From NCBI GenBank assembly GCA_032388755.1, contig CP135593.1, positions 62,001 to 126,000 of the forward strand: DNA of 64,000 bases. The letters run 5' to 3'. The DNA is from Neisseria sp. DTU_2020_1000833_1_SI_GRL_NUU_006. GTDB taxonomy: Bacteria; Pseudomonadota; Gammaproteobacteria; Burkholderiales; Neisseriaceae. Below the pieces are notes generated by a model, which made no database searches, had not been told where the DNA came from, and saw only the letters and a program-made list of their open reading frames with translations. The translations under genes were made by a program, and so were the position numbers. This document shows positions 16,172-23,252 of the stretch, piece after piece. Positions within the stretch are counted from its first letter, which is position 1. The number at the start of each line of letters is the position of its first letter.

Positions 16172-16696
16172 GTGTTAGACAGAGAAGGCTATCGCCCCAA
16201 TGTCGGTATCATCTTAATCAACAACCGCAACGAAGTCTTTTGGGGCAAGCGTGTGCGCGAACATTCTTGGCAGTTCCCGCAAGGCGGCATCAAGCCGGGC
16301 GAAAGCCCCGAAACCGCCATGTACCGCGAGCTGTACGAAGAAGTCGGACTGCTGCCGCAACACATCAAAATCGTCGGCCGCACGCGCGACTGGCTGCGTT
16401 ACGACGTGCCGAGCCACTGGGTACGCCGCGAATGGCGCGGTTCGTATCGCGGGCAGAAGCAGATTTGGTATCTTTTGCGGCTGGTCGGGCGCGACAGCGA
16501 CATCAATCTGCGCGCCTGCCACCATCCCGAATTTGACGGCTGGCGTTGGCACCAATATTGGGCTCCCGTTGACGAAGTGATTGATTTTAAACGCGACGTT
16601 TACTTGGGGGCATTAAAAGAACTCTCCTCCCGCTTCCTGCGCGGCATGGAAAGCTACGAAGACTTTACCGCGCGCCTGCCTTTTGACAACCGATAA
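16172..16696 (+). CDS. rppH: RNA pyrophosphohydrolase (Nudix)
   Basis: RppH removes pyrophosphate from the 5' end of triphosphorylated mRNA and so triggers decay. The Nudix box G-G-I-K-P-G-E-S-P-E-T-A, then R-E-L-Y-E-E-V-G, is complete (about residues 38-60). I start at the GTG at 16172: AAGGG lies seven bases before it and it yields the family start L-D-R-E-G-Y-R-P-N-V-G-I-I-L. A TTG at 16148 would add eight residues. The protein of 174 residues is the usual length for Neisseria. The downstream hairpin separates it from parE. Confidence 0.92.
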   Translation: MLDREGYRPNVGIILINNRNEVFWGKRVREHSWQFPQGGIKPGESPETAMYRELYEEVGLLPQHIKIVGRTRDWLRYDVPSHWVRREWRGSYRGQKQIWYLLRLVGRDSDINLRACHHPEFDGWRWHQYWAPVDEVIDFKRDVYLGALKELSSRFLRGMESYEDFTARLPFDNR

Positions 16697-16708
16697 AACA
16701 ACGAAACG

Positions 16709-16757
16709 CAACGCTTTCAGGTCGTCTGAAAGCGTTGTTCTTCCTTTCAGACGACCT
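16709..16757. terminator. Nested DUS hairpins between rppH and parE
   Basis: AACGCTTTCAG...CTGAAAGCGTT forms one stem around a DUS, and that DUS can instead pair with the inverted DUS at 16744-16757. The two structures are mutually exclusive. The second arm ends 10 bases before the parE start codon. Confidence 0.65.
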
Positions 16758-16765
16758 CTTTCCCT

Positions 16766-18751
16766 ATGACTAAAAACAACCAATACAGCGAATCCAGCAT
16801 CACCGTCCTCAAAGGCTTGGAGCCGGTCAAAGAACGTCCCGGCATGTACACACGCACCGACAGCCCGACCCACATCTGCCAAGAAGTCATCGACAACGCG
16901 GCGGACGAGGCGTTGGGCGGTTTCGCCACTGAAATCGACGTGCGCATCCACGACGACGGTTCGCTTTCCGTGTGCGACAACGGACGCGGCATTCCCGTCG
17001 GGCTGCATCCTGTCGAAGGCGTACCCGTGGTCGAACTCGTGTTTACCCGTCTGCACGCGGGCGGTAAGTTCAACAAAAAAGACGGCGGCAGCGCGTATGC
17101 CTTTTCAGGCGGCCTGCACGGCGTGGGCGTATCCGTCACCAACGCCCTCTCTACCCGCCTCGAAGTAACCGTCAAACGCGAAGGCAAAATCCACCGCATC
17201 GTGTTTGCCGGCGGCGACGTGGTCGAACCGTTGGCGGAAGTGGGCAAATGCGCCGTCAAAGACAGCGGCACCGAAGTGCGCGTTTGGCCGGACGGCAAAT
17301 ATTTTGAAAGCCCGAATTACAGCATTCCCGAACTCGAACGCCTGCTGCGCGCCAAAGCTGTGCTGCTGCCGGGCGTGCGCGTTTCCCTGACCCGCCCGGT
17401 CAAAGGCGAAGACGAAGCGCATACCCAAACCTGGCACTACCCCGACGGCCTGAAAAGCTATCTGACCGACCTGATTGCCGACGCGCAGGAAGCCGTGCCG
17501 CTGTTCTCCTGCGAAAACTACATTTCAGACGACCACAACGGCGATTTCAGCATTGGCGAAGGCGCCGCCTTTGCCCTGACCTGGCTGGAAGAAGGCTCGT
17601 GCGCCAACGAAAGCTACGTCAACCTCATCCCCACCCCGCTGGGCGGCACGCACGAAGCGGGCTTGAAACAAGCTGTGTTCAACGCTGTCAACAACTTCAT
17701 CAATCTGCACAACCTCCTACCGCGCGGCGTGAAAGTACAAAGCGACGACGTGTTCAGCAAAACTGCCTTCGTCCTCTCCGCCCGCGTCCTCGACCCGCAG
17801 TTCCAAGGTCAGACCAAAGACAAACTGACCAACCGCGACGCGCTGAAACTCGTCGCTGCCGTATCGGGCGACCCTTTGGAATTGTGGCTGAACCAAAACG
17901 TGGACTTTGGCAAAAAAATCGCAGAACTCGCCATCCGTCAGGCGCAGGCGCGGATGCGTTCGGTTAAAAAAATCGAAAAGAAAAAAGGCAGCGGCGTCGC
18001 CGTTCTACCCGGCAAACTGACCGACTGCGAGAGCGAAGACATCCGCGAAAACGAACTCTTCCTCGTCGAAGGCGATTCCGCCGGCGGCTCCGCCAAACTC
18101 GCCCGCGACAAAGCCACCCAAGCCATCCTGCCCTTGCGCGGCAAAGTGCTCAACAGTTTTGAAGTCCATCCCGACCAGCTTTTCGGCAACGCCGAAATCC
18201 ACGACATTTCCGTCGCCATCGGCGTTGATCCGCACGGCATCAACGACCATCCCGATTTAAGCGGCCTGCGCTACGGCAAAATCGCCATCCTGTCCGATGC
18301 CGACGTGGACGGTTCGCATATTCAAGTCTTGCTGTTGACCCTGTTCTACCGCCACTTCCCCAAACTGGTCGCCGACGGACACATCTACATCGCCCAGCCG
18401 CCGCTGTTCCGCGTCGATGTCAACGCACAAGGCAAAAGCAAACCCGCCCGCAAATTCTACGCCCTCGACCAAAACGAACTCGACAGCATTTTGGAGCGGC
18501 TGCAAAAAGAAGGCGTCAAAGAAACTGCCTACTCCATCAGCCGTTTCAAAGGCTTGGGCGAGATGAACCCCGACCAGCTCAAAGACACCACCATGCACCC
18601 TGACACCCGCCGCCTGTTGCAGGTGCAAATCCCCGAAGGCGCGGATGACGAAACACGCGACATCTTCGTCAAACTGATGGGCAAAGGCGAAGCCGCCGCC
18701 CGCCGCGCATGGATGGAACGCGAAGGCGATACGGCTCAATTGGATATTTGA
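16766..18751 (+). CDS. parE: DNA topoisomerase IV subunit B
   Basis: ParE is the ATPase subunit of topoisomerase IV, which separates replicated chromosomes. The 661-residue protein has the GHKL ATPase motif E-V-I-D-N-A-A-D-E-A (about residues 40-49), D-N-G-R-G-I-P-V and G-L-H-G-V-G-V-S, then the TOPRIM motifs E-G-D-S-A-G-G-S-A (about 434-442) and D-A-D-V-D-G-S-H-I (about 510-518). The length matches ParE, not the longer GyrB. The start lies directly behind a DUS hairpin. One DUS-like stretch is read in frame as I-S-D-D-H. parC is not in the window. Confidence 0.94.
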   Translation: MTKNNQYSESSITVLKGLEPVKERPGMYTRTDSPTHICQEVIDNAADEALGGFATEIDVRIHDDGSLSVCDNGRGIPVGLHPVEGVPVVELVFTRLHAGGKFNKKDGGSAYAFSGGLHGVGVSVTNALSTRLEVTVKREGKIHRIVFAGGDVVEPLAEVGKCAVKDSGTEVRVWPDGKYFESPNYSIPELERLLRAKAVLLPGVRVSLTRPVKGEDEAHTQTWHYPDGLKSYLTDLIADAQEAVPLFSCENYISDDHNGDFSIGEGAAFALTWLEEGSCANESYVNLIPTPLGGTHEAGLKQAVFNAVNNFINLHNLLPRGVKVQSDDVFSKTAFVLSARVLDPQFQGQTKDKLTNRDALKLVAAVSGDPLELWLNQNVDFGKKIAELAIRQAQARMRSVKKIEKKKGSGVAVLPGKLTDCESEDIRENELFLVEGDSAGGSAKLARDKATQAILPLRGKVLNSFEVHPDQLFGNAEIHDISVAIGVDPHGINDHPDLSGLRYGKIAILSDADVDGSHIQVLLLTLFYRHFPKLVADGHIYIAQPPLFRVDVNAQGKSKPARKFYALDQNELDSILERLQKEGVKETAYSISRFKGLGEMNPDQLKDTTMHPDTRRLLQVQIPEGADDETRDIFVKLMGKGEAAARRAWMEREGDTAQLDI

Positions 18752-18770
18752 CGCCGTTGGTTTGAAAAGC

Positions 18771-18816
18771 AAAAAGGTCGTCTGAAAACGGATTTGGGTT
18801 TTCAGACGACCTTTTC
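18771..18816. terminator. DUS inverted repeat after parE
   Basis: AAAAAGGTCGTCTGAAAACG and its near-complement flank a short loop with a T-run, 20 bases past the parE stop. Confidence 0.82.
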
Positions 18817-18960
18817 TCAATTATCTTTAGATTGTTTGATGGAAAGAACGACTGCTTGCAGGAGACCTATATTTGTGCGGCAGCAGGCAGGGTCCAGGTA
18901 AATGGAGAAAAGGCATCAAACCCTGAAAAACGATACCCTGAGTGGAGGGCTGTATATTGG

Positions 18961-18995
18961 AAACGTCGTCTGAAAATGTTCAGACGACGTTTTTA
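18961..18995. terminator. Short DUS hairpin after the alpha/beta hydrolase gene
   Basis: AAACGTCGTCTGAA and TTCAGACGACGTTT form a perfect stem with a very small loop. Both arms carry the same G-to-C variant of the uptake sequence, so they were probably inverted or converted together. Confidence 0.7.
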
Positions 18996-19008
18996 TATGG
19001 GAATCTGC

Positions 19009-19647
19009 TTAACCCAAAACCGACGGCACGAATCGGGTGATGGTATCGCGCAGGACGATGAGTTTGCCGTGGAAGAAATGGGATGAGCCGGCGATGGTGA
19101 TAACCGGCAAACCTTGCGGTTCCGCCCATGTCCAAGCCTTGCTGATTTCAACGACTTCGTCCTCCGCGCCATGAATCATCAGGGTTTTCGATACATCGGG
19201 GACGGAGGCAGGCTCGGGGCGGTCGGTGTAGTGGTGTACTGCCGCGCCGATGAGCAGCAGTAAATCCGGCTCGCGCTCTTGGGCGGCGAAGGTGGCGACA
19301 TAGCCGCCGAAGGAGAAGCCCGACAATGCGAACTTTTCGGCTTCGGGATGTTGCGCGCGGGCGTAGTCGATGACGGCGATGCAATCTTGCGTTTCGCCGC
19401 GTCCATAGTCGTGAACACCTTCGCTGTTACCCACGCCGCGCAGGTTGGGCAGGTAACAGTGAAAACCGAGCTGAGATAAGGCTTTGGCGGCGGTTTGAAT
19501 GACTTTGTTGGTGTTCGTGCCGCCTTGCAGCGGGTTGGGATGGTTGATGACTGCCACGCCGCGTGCAGGTGTTTGCACGGCTGGAAGATAGATGGTTTCG
19601 AGCAGCCCTGCGGGGCCTGCGATTTGGATGATGTCGGGTTTTTGCAT
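19009..19647 (-). CDS. Alpha/beta hydrolase (dienelactone-hydrolase-like)
   Basis: The 212-residue protein has an alpha/beta-hydrolase fold with oxyanion-loop region N-H-P-N-P-L-Q-G-G, nucleophile elbow G-F-S-F-G-G (about residues 107-112), an acid in H-G-A-E-D-E-V-V (about 161-168) and a terminal histidine in G-S-S-H-F-F. This layout matches the small COG2945 hydrolases found in many proteobacteria, whose substrates are unknown. The ATG at 19647 (M-Q-K-P-D-I-I-Q-I) has GGAGG-like sequence (AAGGAAACCTCCC) upstream. A 13-residue upstream extension to 19686 is His/Pro-rich and is rejected. No signal peptide is present. Confidence 0.75.
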   Translation of the reverse strand: MQKPDIIQIAGPAGLLETIYLPAVQTPARGVAVINHPNPLQGGTNTNKVIQTAAKALSQLGFHCYLPNLRGVGNSEGVHDYGRGETQDCIAVIDYARAQHPEAEKFALSGFSFGGYVATFAAQEREPDLLLLIGAAVHHYTDRPEPASVPDVSKTLMIHGAEDEVVEISKAWTWAEPQGLPVITIAGSSHFFHGKLIVLRDTITRFVPSVLG

Positions 19648-19703
19648 GGGAGGTTTCCTTGGGGGGTGGTGTTTGGGTATGGGCATATGTTGTTGCCCGC
19701 AAG

Positions 19704-19746
19704 AGGTCGTCTGAAAACTGGGAGTTCGGGTTTCAGACGACCTTTT
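19704..19746. terminator. DUS inverted repeat
   Basis: AGGTCGTCTGAAAAC and TTTCAGACGACCT with a T-run on both strands; it lies behind the TraB-type gene on the minus strand. Confidence 0.75.
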
Positions 19747-19761
19747 GTTGTGTGGTTTGTG

Positions 19762-20760
19762 TTACCACATCAATATTTTGGGCATGGGCGTTACTTCGTA
19801 ACCGTCTTTGCGCAGCAATTCGATCAAGCCTTGTTCGGACATCAGGTGCATGATGCCGACGGCGAACAGCGTGCTTTTTTCGGCGGATTGGGCTTTGATT
19901 TCAGGCAGCCATTTCAAATTGCGGCCGACTAGTATGTCTTTCTCAAGCCAGTTCAACATAAAAGGGGCAAGTTCAGGGTATTTTTTCAGGGTGTCCCTGT
20001 CGTATTTTTGCTGGATGTCGGCGAAGCCTTCAAAGTTGCCTACTTCGTAAAGGTGGTACATTTCATTAATTTGTTCTGAAAAGGCTTTTTTGTCGTCTGA
20101 GATTTTCAAGACGCGGATGGGGGTGTCTTCAGGCAGGTTTGAAAAAAATGCCGCCATTTCGGGCATGGTTTCGAGGAAGCGGCGAGCTTTGCCTGTTTTT
20201 TGGGCTGACTTGGAAAGCAACATATCGACTCCGGTCATCGAGCTGTATTCGGCAGGATAAACGCTTTGGACAAATAGAAATGCTGCCCAAGGTTTCATAC
20301 CGTCGGCGGCTTCCGCCAAGGGAGCGGTTTCGGGATTTTGACGGAAGGCTTCTTGCAGGGCTTGGAAAGCTTTATCGCCGAGCTTGGTTTTTAGGGATTT
20401 GGTGTCGGCGGCTTGGTTGAAAAACTGTTGGTATTGTTGTTGCGTTTCCGGATTTTCTTCCGGTAATACGTCGGTTTCCGTGGTCAGTTGTTCGACGGAG
20501 GCAAGCAGGTTTTCGGCTTCTTTCGATAGGACGGCTTCTTTTTTGCCGATGTGGATGGTGCCGACAAGGTAAGAGTCGGGCTGTCCTGCCTTACTGATTT
20601 TCCAAACGTTGCTGGACAGTTGCGGTACCGACCAGTCGATAGACGGAGCGGAGGCGGTTTTGATTTTTTCATCGGAAGCAGTATGTTCTGCCTCGGGTTG
20701 GCAGGCGGTCAGGGTAAGGAGGGTAAAGCCTGCGGCAAGGAGGGAAAGGAATGGGCGCAT
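19762..20760 (-). CDS. TraB/GumN family lipoprotein
   Basis: The 332-residue protein belongs to the TraB/GumN (TIKI-like) family of putative metalloproteases. A lipoprotein signal ends L-T-A-C (Cys20), followed by a polar linker. The family sequence V-G-T-I-H-I-G lies at about residues 66-72, and the second motif V-G-I-M-H-L-M near the C-terminus supplies the paired histidine. The ATG at 20760 has AGAGGAAA seven bases upstream; the longer in-frame reading adds 14 residues before the signal and is rejected. A complete CREE lies 45 bases upstream of the start, so the element may supply promoter sequence. The substrate is unknown. Confidence 0.82.
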   Translation of the reverse strand: MRPFLSLLAAGFTLLTLTACQPEAEHTASDEKIKTASAPSIDWSVPQLSSNVWKISKAGQPDSYLVGTIHIGKKEAVLSKEAENLLASVEQLTTETDVLPEENPETQQQYQQFFNQAADTKSLKTKLGDKAFQALQEAFRQNPETAPLAEAADGMKPWAAFLFVQSVYPAEYSSMTGVDMLLSKSAQKTGKARRFLETMPEMAAFFSNLPEDTPIRVLKISDDKKAFSEQINEMYHLYEVGNFEGFADIQQKYDRDTLKKYPELAPFMLNWLEKDILVGRNLKWLPEIKAQSAEKSTLFAVGIMHLMSEQGLIELLRKDGYEVTPMPKILMW

Positions 20761-20804
20761 GAAATTTCCTCTGAAAGATGCGGGCAACGGGATGATGTGC
20801 AATG

Positions 20805-20960
20805 TATAGTGGATTAACTTTAAACCAGTACGGCGTTGCCTCGCCTTAGCTCAAAGAGAACGATTCTCTAAGGTGCTGAAGCACCAAGTGAATCGGTTCC
20901 GTACTATCTGTACTGTCTGCGGCTTCGTTGCCTTGTCCTGATTTTTGTTAATCCACTATA
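20805..20960. mobile_element. Complete Correia repeat enclosed element (long form)
   Basis: The 156-bp element starts TATAGTGGATTAA and ends TTAATCCACTATA, with the standard interior (GTACGGCGTTGCC..., CTAAGGTGCTGAAGCACC, CCGTACTATCTGTACTG...). It is a non-autonomous MITE that inserts at TA. Long forms carry an IHF site and often outward promoter sequence. It lies between the TraB-type gene and a DUS hairpin. Confidence 0.95.
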
Positions 20961-20993
20961 TTTGAATGGTTGCAATACGCCAAGCCGACAAGC

Positions 20994-21033
20994 AAGGTCG
21001 TCTGAAAAGGGATATGGGTTTCAGACGACCTTT
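20994..21033. terminator. DUS inverted repeat after oxidoreductase gene
   Basis: CAAGGTCGTCTGAAAAG and TTTCAGACGACCTTT flank a short loop, directly behind the minus-strand dehydrogenase stop. Confidence 0.78.
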
Positions 21034-21053
21034 ATCTGCCGGATTCGGCCACT

Positions 21054-21932
21054 CTATTTCTGATGTTCCGCCAGTTTCAGGTAAACGCCGGCAACGTCTT
21101 GTTCGCCGTAACCTGCTGCGACGGCTTGACGGTAGCTCTCGGCAACGGTTTCAACGGCGGGCAGCGAATTGCCTGCCTGTTTCAATTCGTTGACGGCGAG
21201 ATTGAGGTCTTTGGAGGCGTGTTTGAGGGCGAAGGCGGGCGGGAATTTACGGTTTGCCCACAGGGATTTTTTGGTTTGGAACATGGGCGAATCCATGGCA
21301 GAACCGCCGACGGCTTCGATGATGGTGTCGGTATCGATGTCGAATTGCCGCGCCATCAGCATGGCTTCGCTGTATGCCTCGCCGAAAATGCCCAAGAGCG
21401 AATTGAGCACGAGTTTCGCGCCGGAGCCTTTGCCGACGTTGCCGAAATGGAAGGTTTTTTTGCCGAGGATGCCGAATACTTTTTGCAGCGGATTTAAAAC
21501 ATCCTCTTCGCCGCCGAAGAGAATCAGCAGCGTGCCGTTGGTGGCGGGGACAACCGAGCCGGAGACGGGGGCTTCGGCGAACTGTCCGCCCGCCGCCTCG
21601 ACGATGGCTTTGACGGCGAGGTTTTCTGACGGGGCGATGGTGCTCATGTTGACGACGATTTTGCCGTCAAGCTCTTTGCGGGTGTCTTTATCGAGGATAT
21701 CGAGGACGGCGGCGTAGTCGGAAACCATCAGGAAAATAACGGGATACGCGCGGATAAGTTCGGCGCGGCTGGGGTAAACTTTTGCGCCTTTGGTTTGCAG
21801 GTCGGCGGTTTTATCGGGCGAGCGGTTGTAAACGCCGACTTCGATGCCCGCATCGAGCAGGCGCGTTACCATCGGGTTGCCCATCTGCCCCAGGCCGATC
21901 CAGCCGATTTGAGTGTATTCATTGTTTGACAT
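21054..21932 (-). CDS. NAD(P)-dependent beta-hydroxyacid dehydrogenase (3-hydroxyisobutyrate dehydrogenase family)
   Basis: The 292-residue protein has the N-terminal Rossmann motif G-W-I-G-L-G-Q-M-G-N-P-M (about residues 9-20), the substrate-binding A-P-V-S-G-S (about 121-126) and the catalytic lysine region G-S-G-A-K-L-V-L-N (Lys about 168). This family includes 3-hydroxyisobutyrate, tartronate-semialdehyde and glyoxylate/succinic-semialdehyde reductases, and the substrate is not fixed by the sequence. The ATG at 21932 has AAAGGAG seven bases upstream; the 12-residue extension to 21968 is rejected. The gene is monocistronic between two DUS hairpins. Confidence 0.85.
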   Translation of the reverse strand: MSNNEYTQIGWIGLGQMGNPMVTRLLDAGIEVGVYNRSPDKTADLQTKGAKVYPSRAELIRAYPVIFLMVSDYAAVLDILDKDTRKELDGKIVVNMSTIAPSENLAVKAIVEAAGGQFAEAPVSGSVVPATNGTLLILFGGEEDVLNPLQKVFGILGKKTFHFGNVGKGSGAKLVLNSLLGIFGEAYSEAMLMARQFDIDTDTIIEAVGGSAMDSPMFQTKKSLWANRKFPPAFALKHASKDLNLAVNELKQAGNSLPAVETVAESYRQAVAAGYGEQDVAGVYLKLAEHQK

Positions 21933-21978
21933 GGTGTTTGCTCCTTTGTTGGTTTGATTTGCCATCATATCGGTTTGG

Positions 21979-22021
21979 CGGTCGTCTGAAAAGTTTTGAA
22001 GGTTTTCAGACGACCTTTTTA
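21979..22021. terminator. DUS hairpin upstream of the dehydrogenase gene
   Basis: GGTCGTCTGAAAA and TTTTCAGACGACC flank a short loop. On the minus strand this would end the fimbrial transcript arriving from 22131. Confidence 0.7.
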
Positions 22022-22038
22022 GCGGAGTCCAAATGAGA

Positions 22039-22080
22039 ACATCCGCCGTTATTCCTTTGTAAACAGGAATAGCGGCGGAT
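22039..22080. repeat. Long hairpin with dRS3-like core
   Basis: ATCCGCCGTTATTCC and GGAATAGCGGCGGAT are perfect 15-base arms around TTTGTAAACA. The centre ATTCCT-8 bases-AGGAAT fits the 6-8-6 layout of the neisserial dRS3 repeat. It lies 50 bases past the fimbrial adhesin stop and may also act as the operon terminator. Confidence 0.6.
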
Positions 22081-22130
22081 TGGTGTTTTCTATAACCATG
22101 CTGTTTTTTCTTTTCAGACGACCCTTCGGA

Positions 22131-23252
22131 TCAGTATCGGATATCGACGGTTACCTTATCCTTATACTCACCCGGGGTGTAGTCGGTGTTTTGGACTTCT
22201 GCCGAGATGGTGTGTGTCTGGCTGCTGCCGTCGCCGGTAAATCTTTGCGCGCTGCCTGTGCCCGAAGATTGGTTGCCCCAGAAGTCGGAACTGTTACCTT
22301 TTTTGAGGCGGTAGGGGACTTTGTCGGCGTTGGCGGGATTGGTGGATTTCATCTCGCCCCTGCCTTCCTGATTGCCGTTGGAAGGAATCAGACCGACGGT
22401 GTAGGGCGTACCGTTGGTACAGCGGACGGTGAGGTTGCCCGACTGTTTCAGGTTGGTGCTGCCGGCGGTGTGTGTGCCGAAGTCGATGTCGTCGGCGGAG
22501 ATGAATTCGCAAACGGGGCTGGCATGTGCCTGTACCGTAAAAGGGAAACTGTCGTTGGATGAGTAATATGTACCGCAGTTGGCGGGATGCTTACTCCAAA
22601 AAGTCGAATTCCAATTCAGCGAGGCCGATACATCATTGAAGATAGCTTCATACGGGCTGCCATCAGCGTAAGGTGAGGCGGTTTCCTGATGGTTGAGGAG
22701 TTTGGCGGTGAGGGTAATTTGACCTGAAAAGGTACCCTTGGGACCAATAATCAGCTTATCAGTCATATAGGGTGTGGCGTTGCTGTTGGGCGCGTTGCTG
22801 CCCCAGACGGTGCCGTCGGGTTTGTAGAGCTGGAATTGTAAGGTATTGGTAGGACGTTTGGGGTGGGTAAGCAGCCTCGGATTGTTTTGTGAAGGGGAAC
22901 GATTGCCGCCATTGATATTGAAACACAGACGGGTATGAGAGGTACTTGTCAAAAAACTTTGACATGAGTAGCTGATGGTGGCTTTGGCTTCAGGAATCTG
23001 TCCTTCGAGCAGGTTAATACCTTGTGCGGGGCTACCGAATGACAAGATATTGCCGCTGACCCCAGAAATACTGCTGACGGAGGCGGTACATGATATGTAG
23101 TTGCCGACTTCTCCATTGTGCGCCCATGTTTGGACAGGGGCAAACATCAGCCATAAGGCTGCGGGCAATATGGTTTTGTAGAGCAGTCGCGAAGTTTGAA
23201 TGAAACCTGCAGGGTTTGTTTTCAGACGACCTCTCTTTATATTTATCTGCAT
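22131..23252 (-). CDS. Fimbrial tip adhesin with two spore-coat-U domains (CsuE-like)
   Basis: Last gene of the chaperone-usher operon. The 373-residue precursor has a signal peptide (about residues 20-44, ending T-W-A), an N-terminal beta domain with two Cys in I-S-C-T-A-S-V and S-Y-S-C-Q-S-F, and a C-terminal spore-coat-U domain. The latter has C-E-F, D-I-D-F-G-T-H, V-R-C-T-N-G-T, W-G-N and the terminal beta strand Y-K-D-K-V-T-V-D-I-R-Y. This two-domain layout is that of tip adhesins of archaic (Csu-type) pili. The start codon overlaps the usher end by 10 bases. An uptake sequence lies within the first codons and is read as G-R-L-K-T. Tip location and adhesion are inferred. Confidence 0.8.
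   Translation of the reverse strand: MQINIKRGRLKTNPAGFIQTSRLLYKTILPAALWLMFAPVQTWAHNGEVGNYISCTASVSSISGVSGNILSFGSPAQGINLLEGQIPEAKATISYSCQSFLTSTSHTRLCFNINGGNRSPSQNNPRLLTHPKRPTNTLQFQLYKPDGTVWGSNAPNSNATPYMTDKLIIGPKGTFSGQITLTAKLLNHQETASPYADGSPYEAIFNDVSASLNWNSTFWSKHPANCGTYYSSNDSFPFTVQAHASPVCEFISADDIDFGTHTAGSTNLKQSGNLTVRCTNGTPYTVGLIPSNGNQEGRGEMKSTNPANADKVPYRLKKGNSSDFWGNQSSGTGSAQRFTGDGSSQTHTISAEVQNTDYTPGEYKDKVTVDIRY

Noticed and set aside
18832..19086. 84-codon open frame between parE and the alpha/beta hydrolase
   Set aside because: Overlaps the hydrolase 3' end and runs through a DUS hairpin; no motif.
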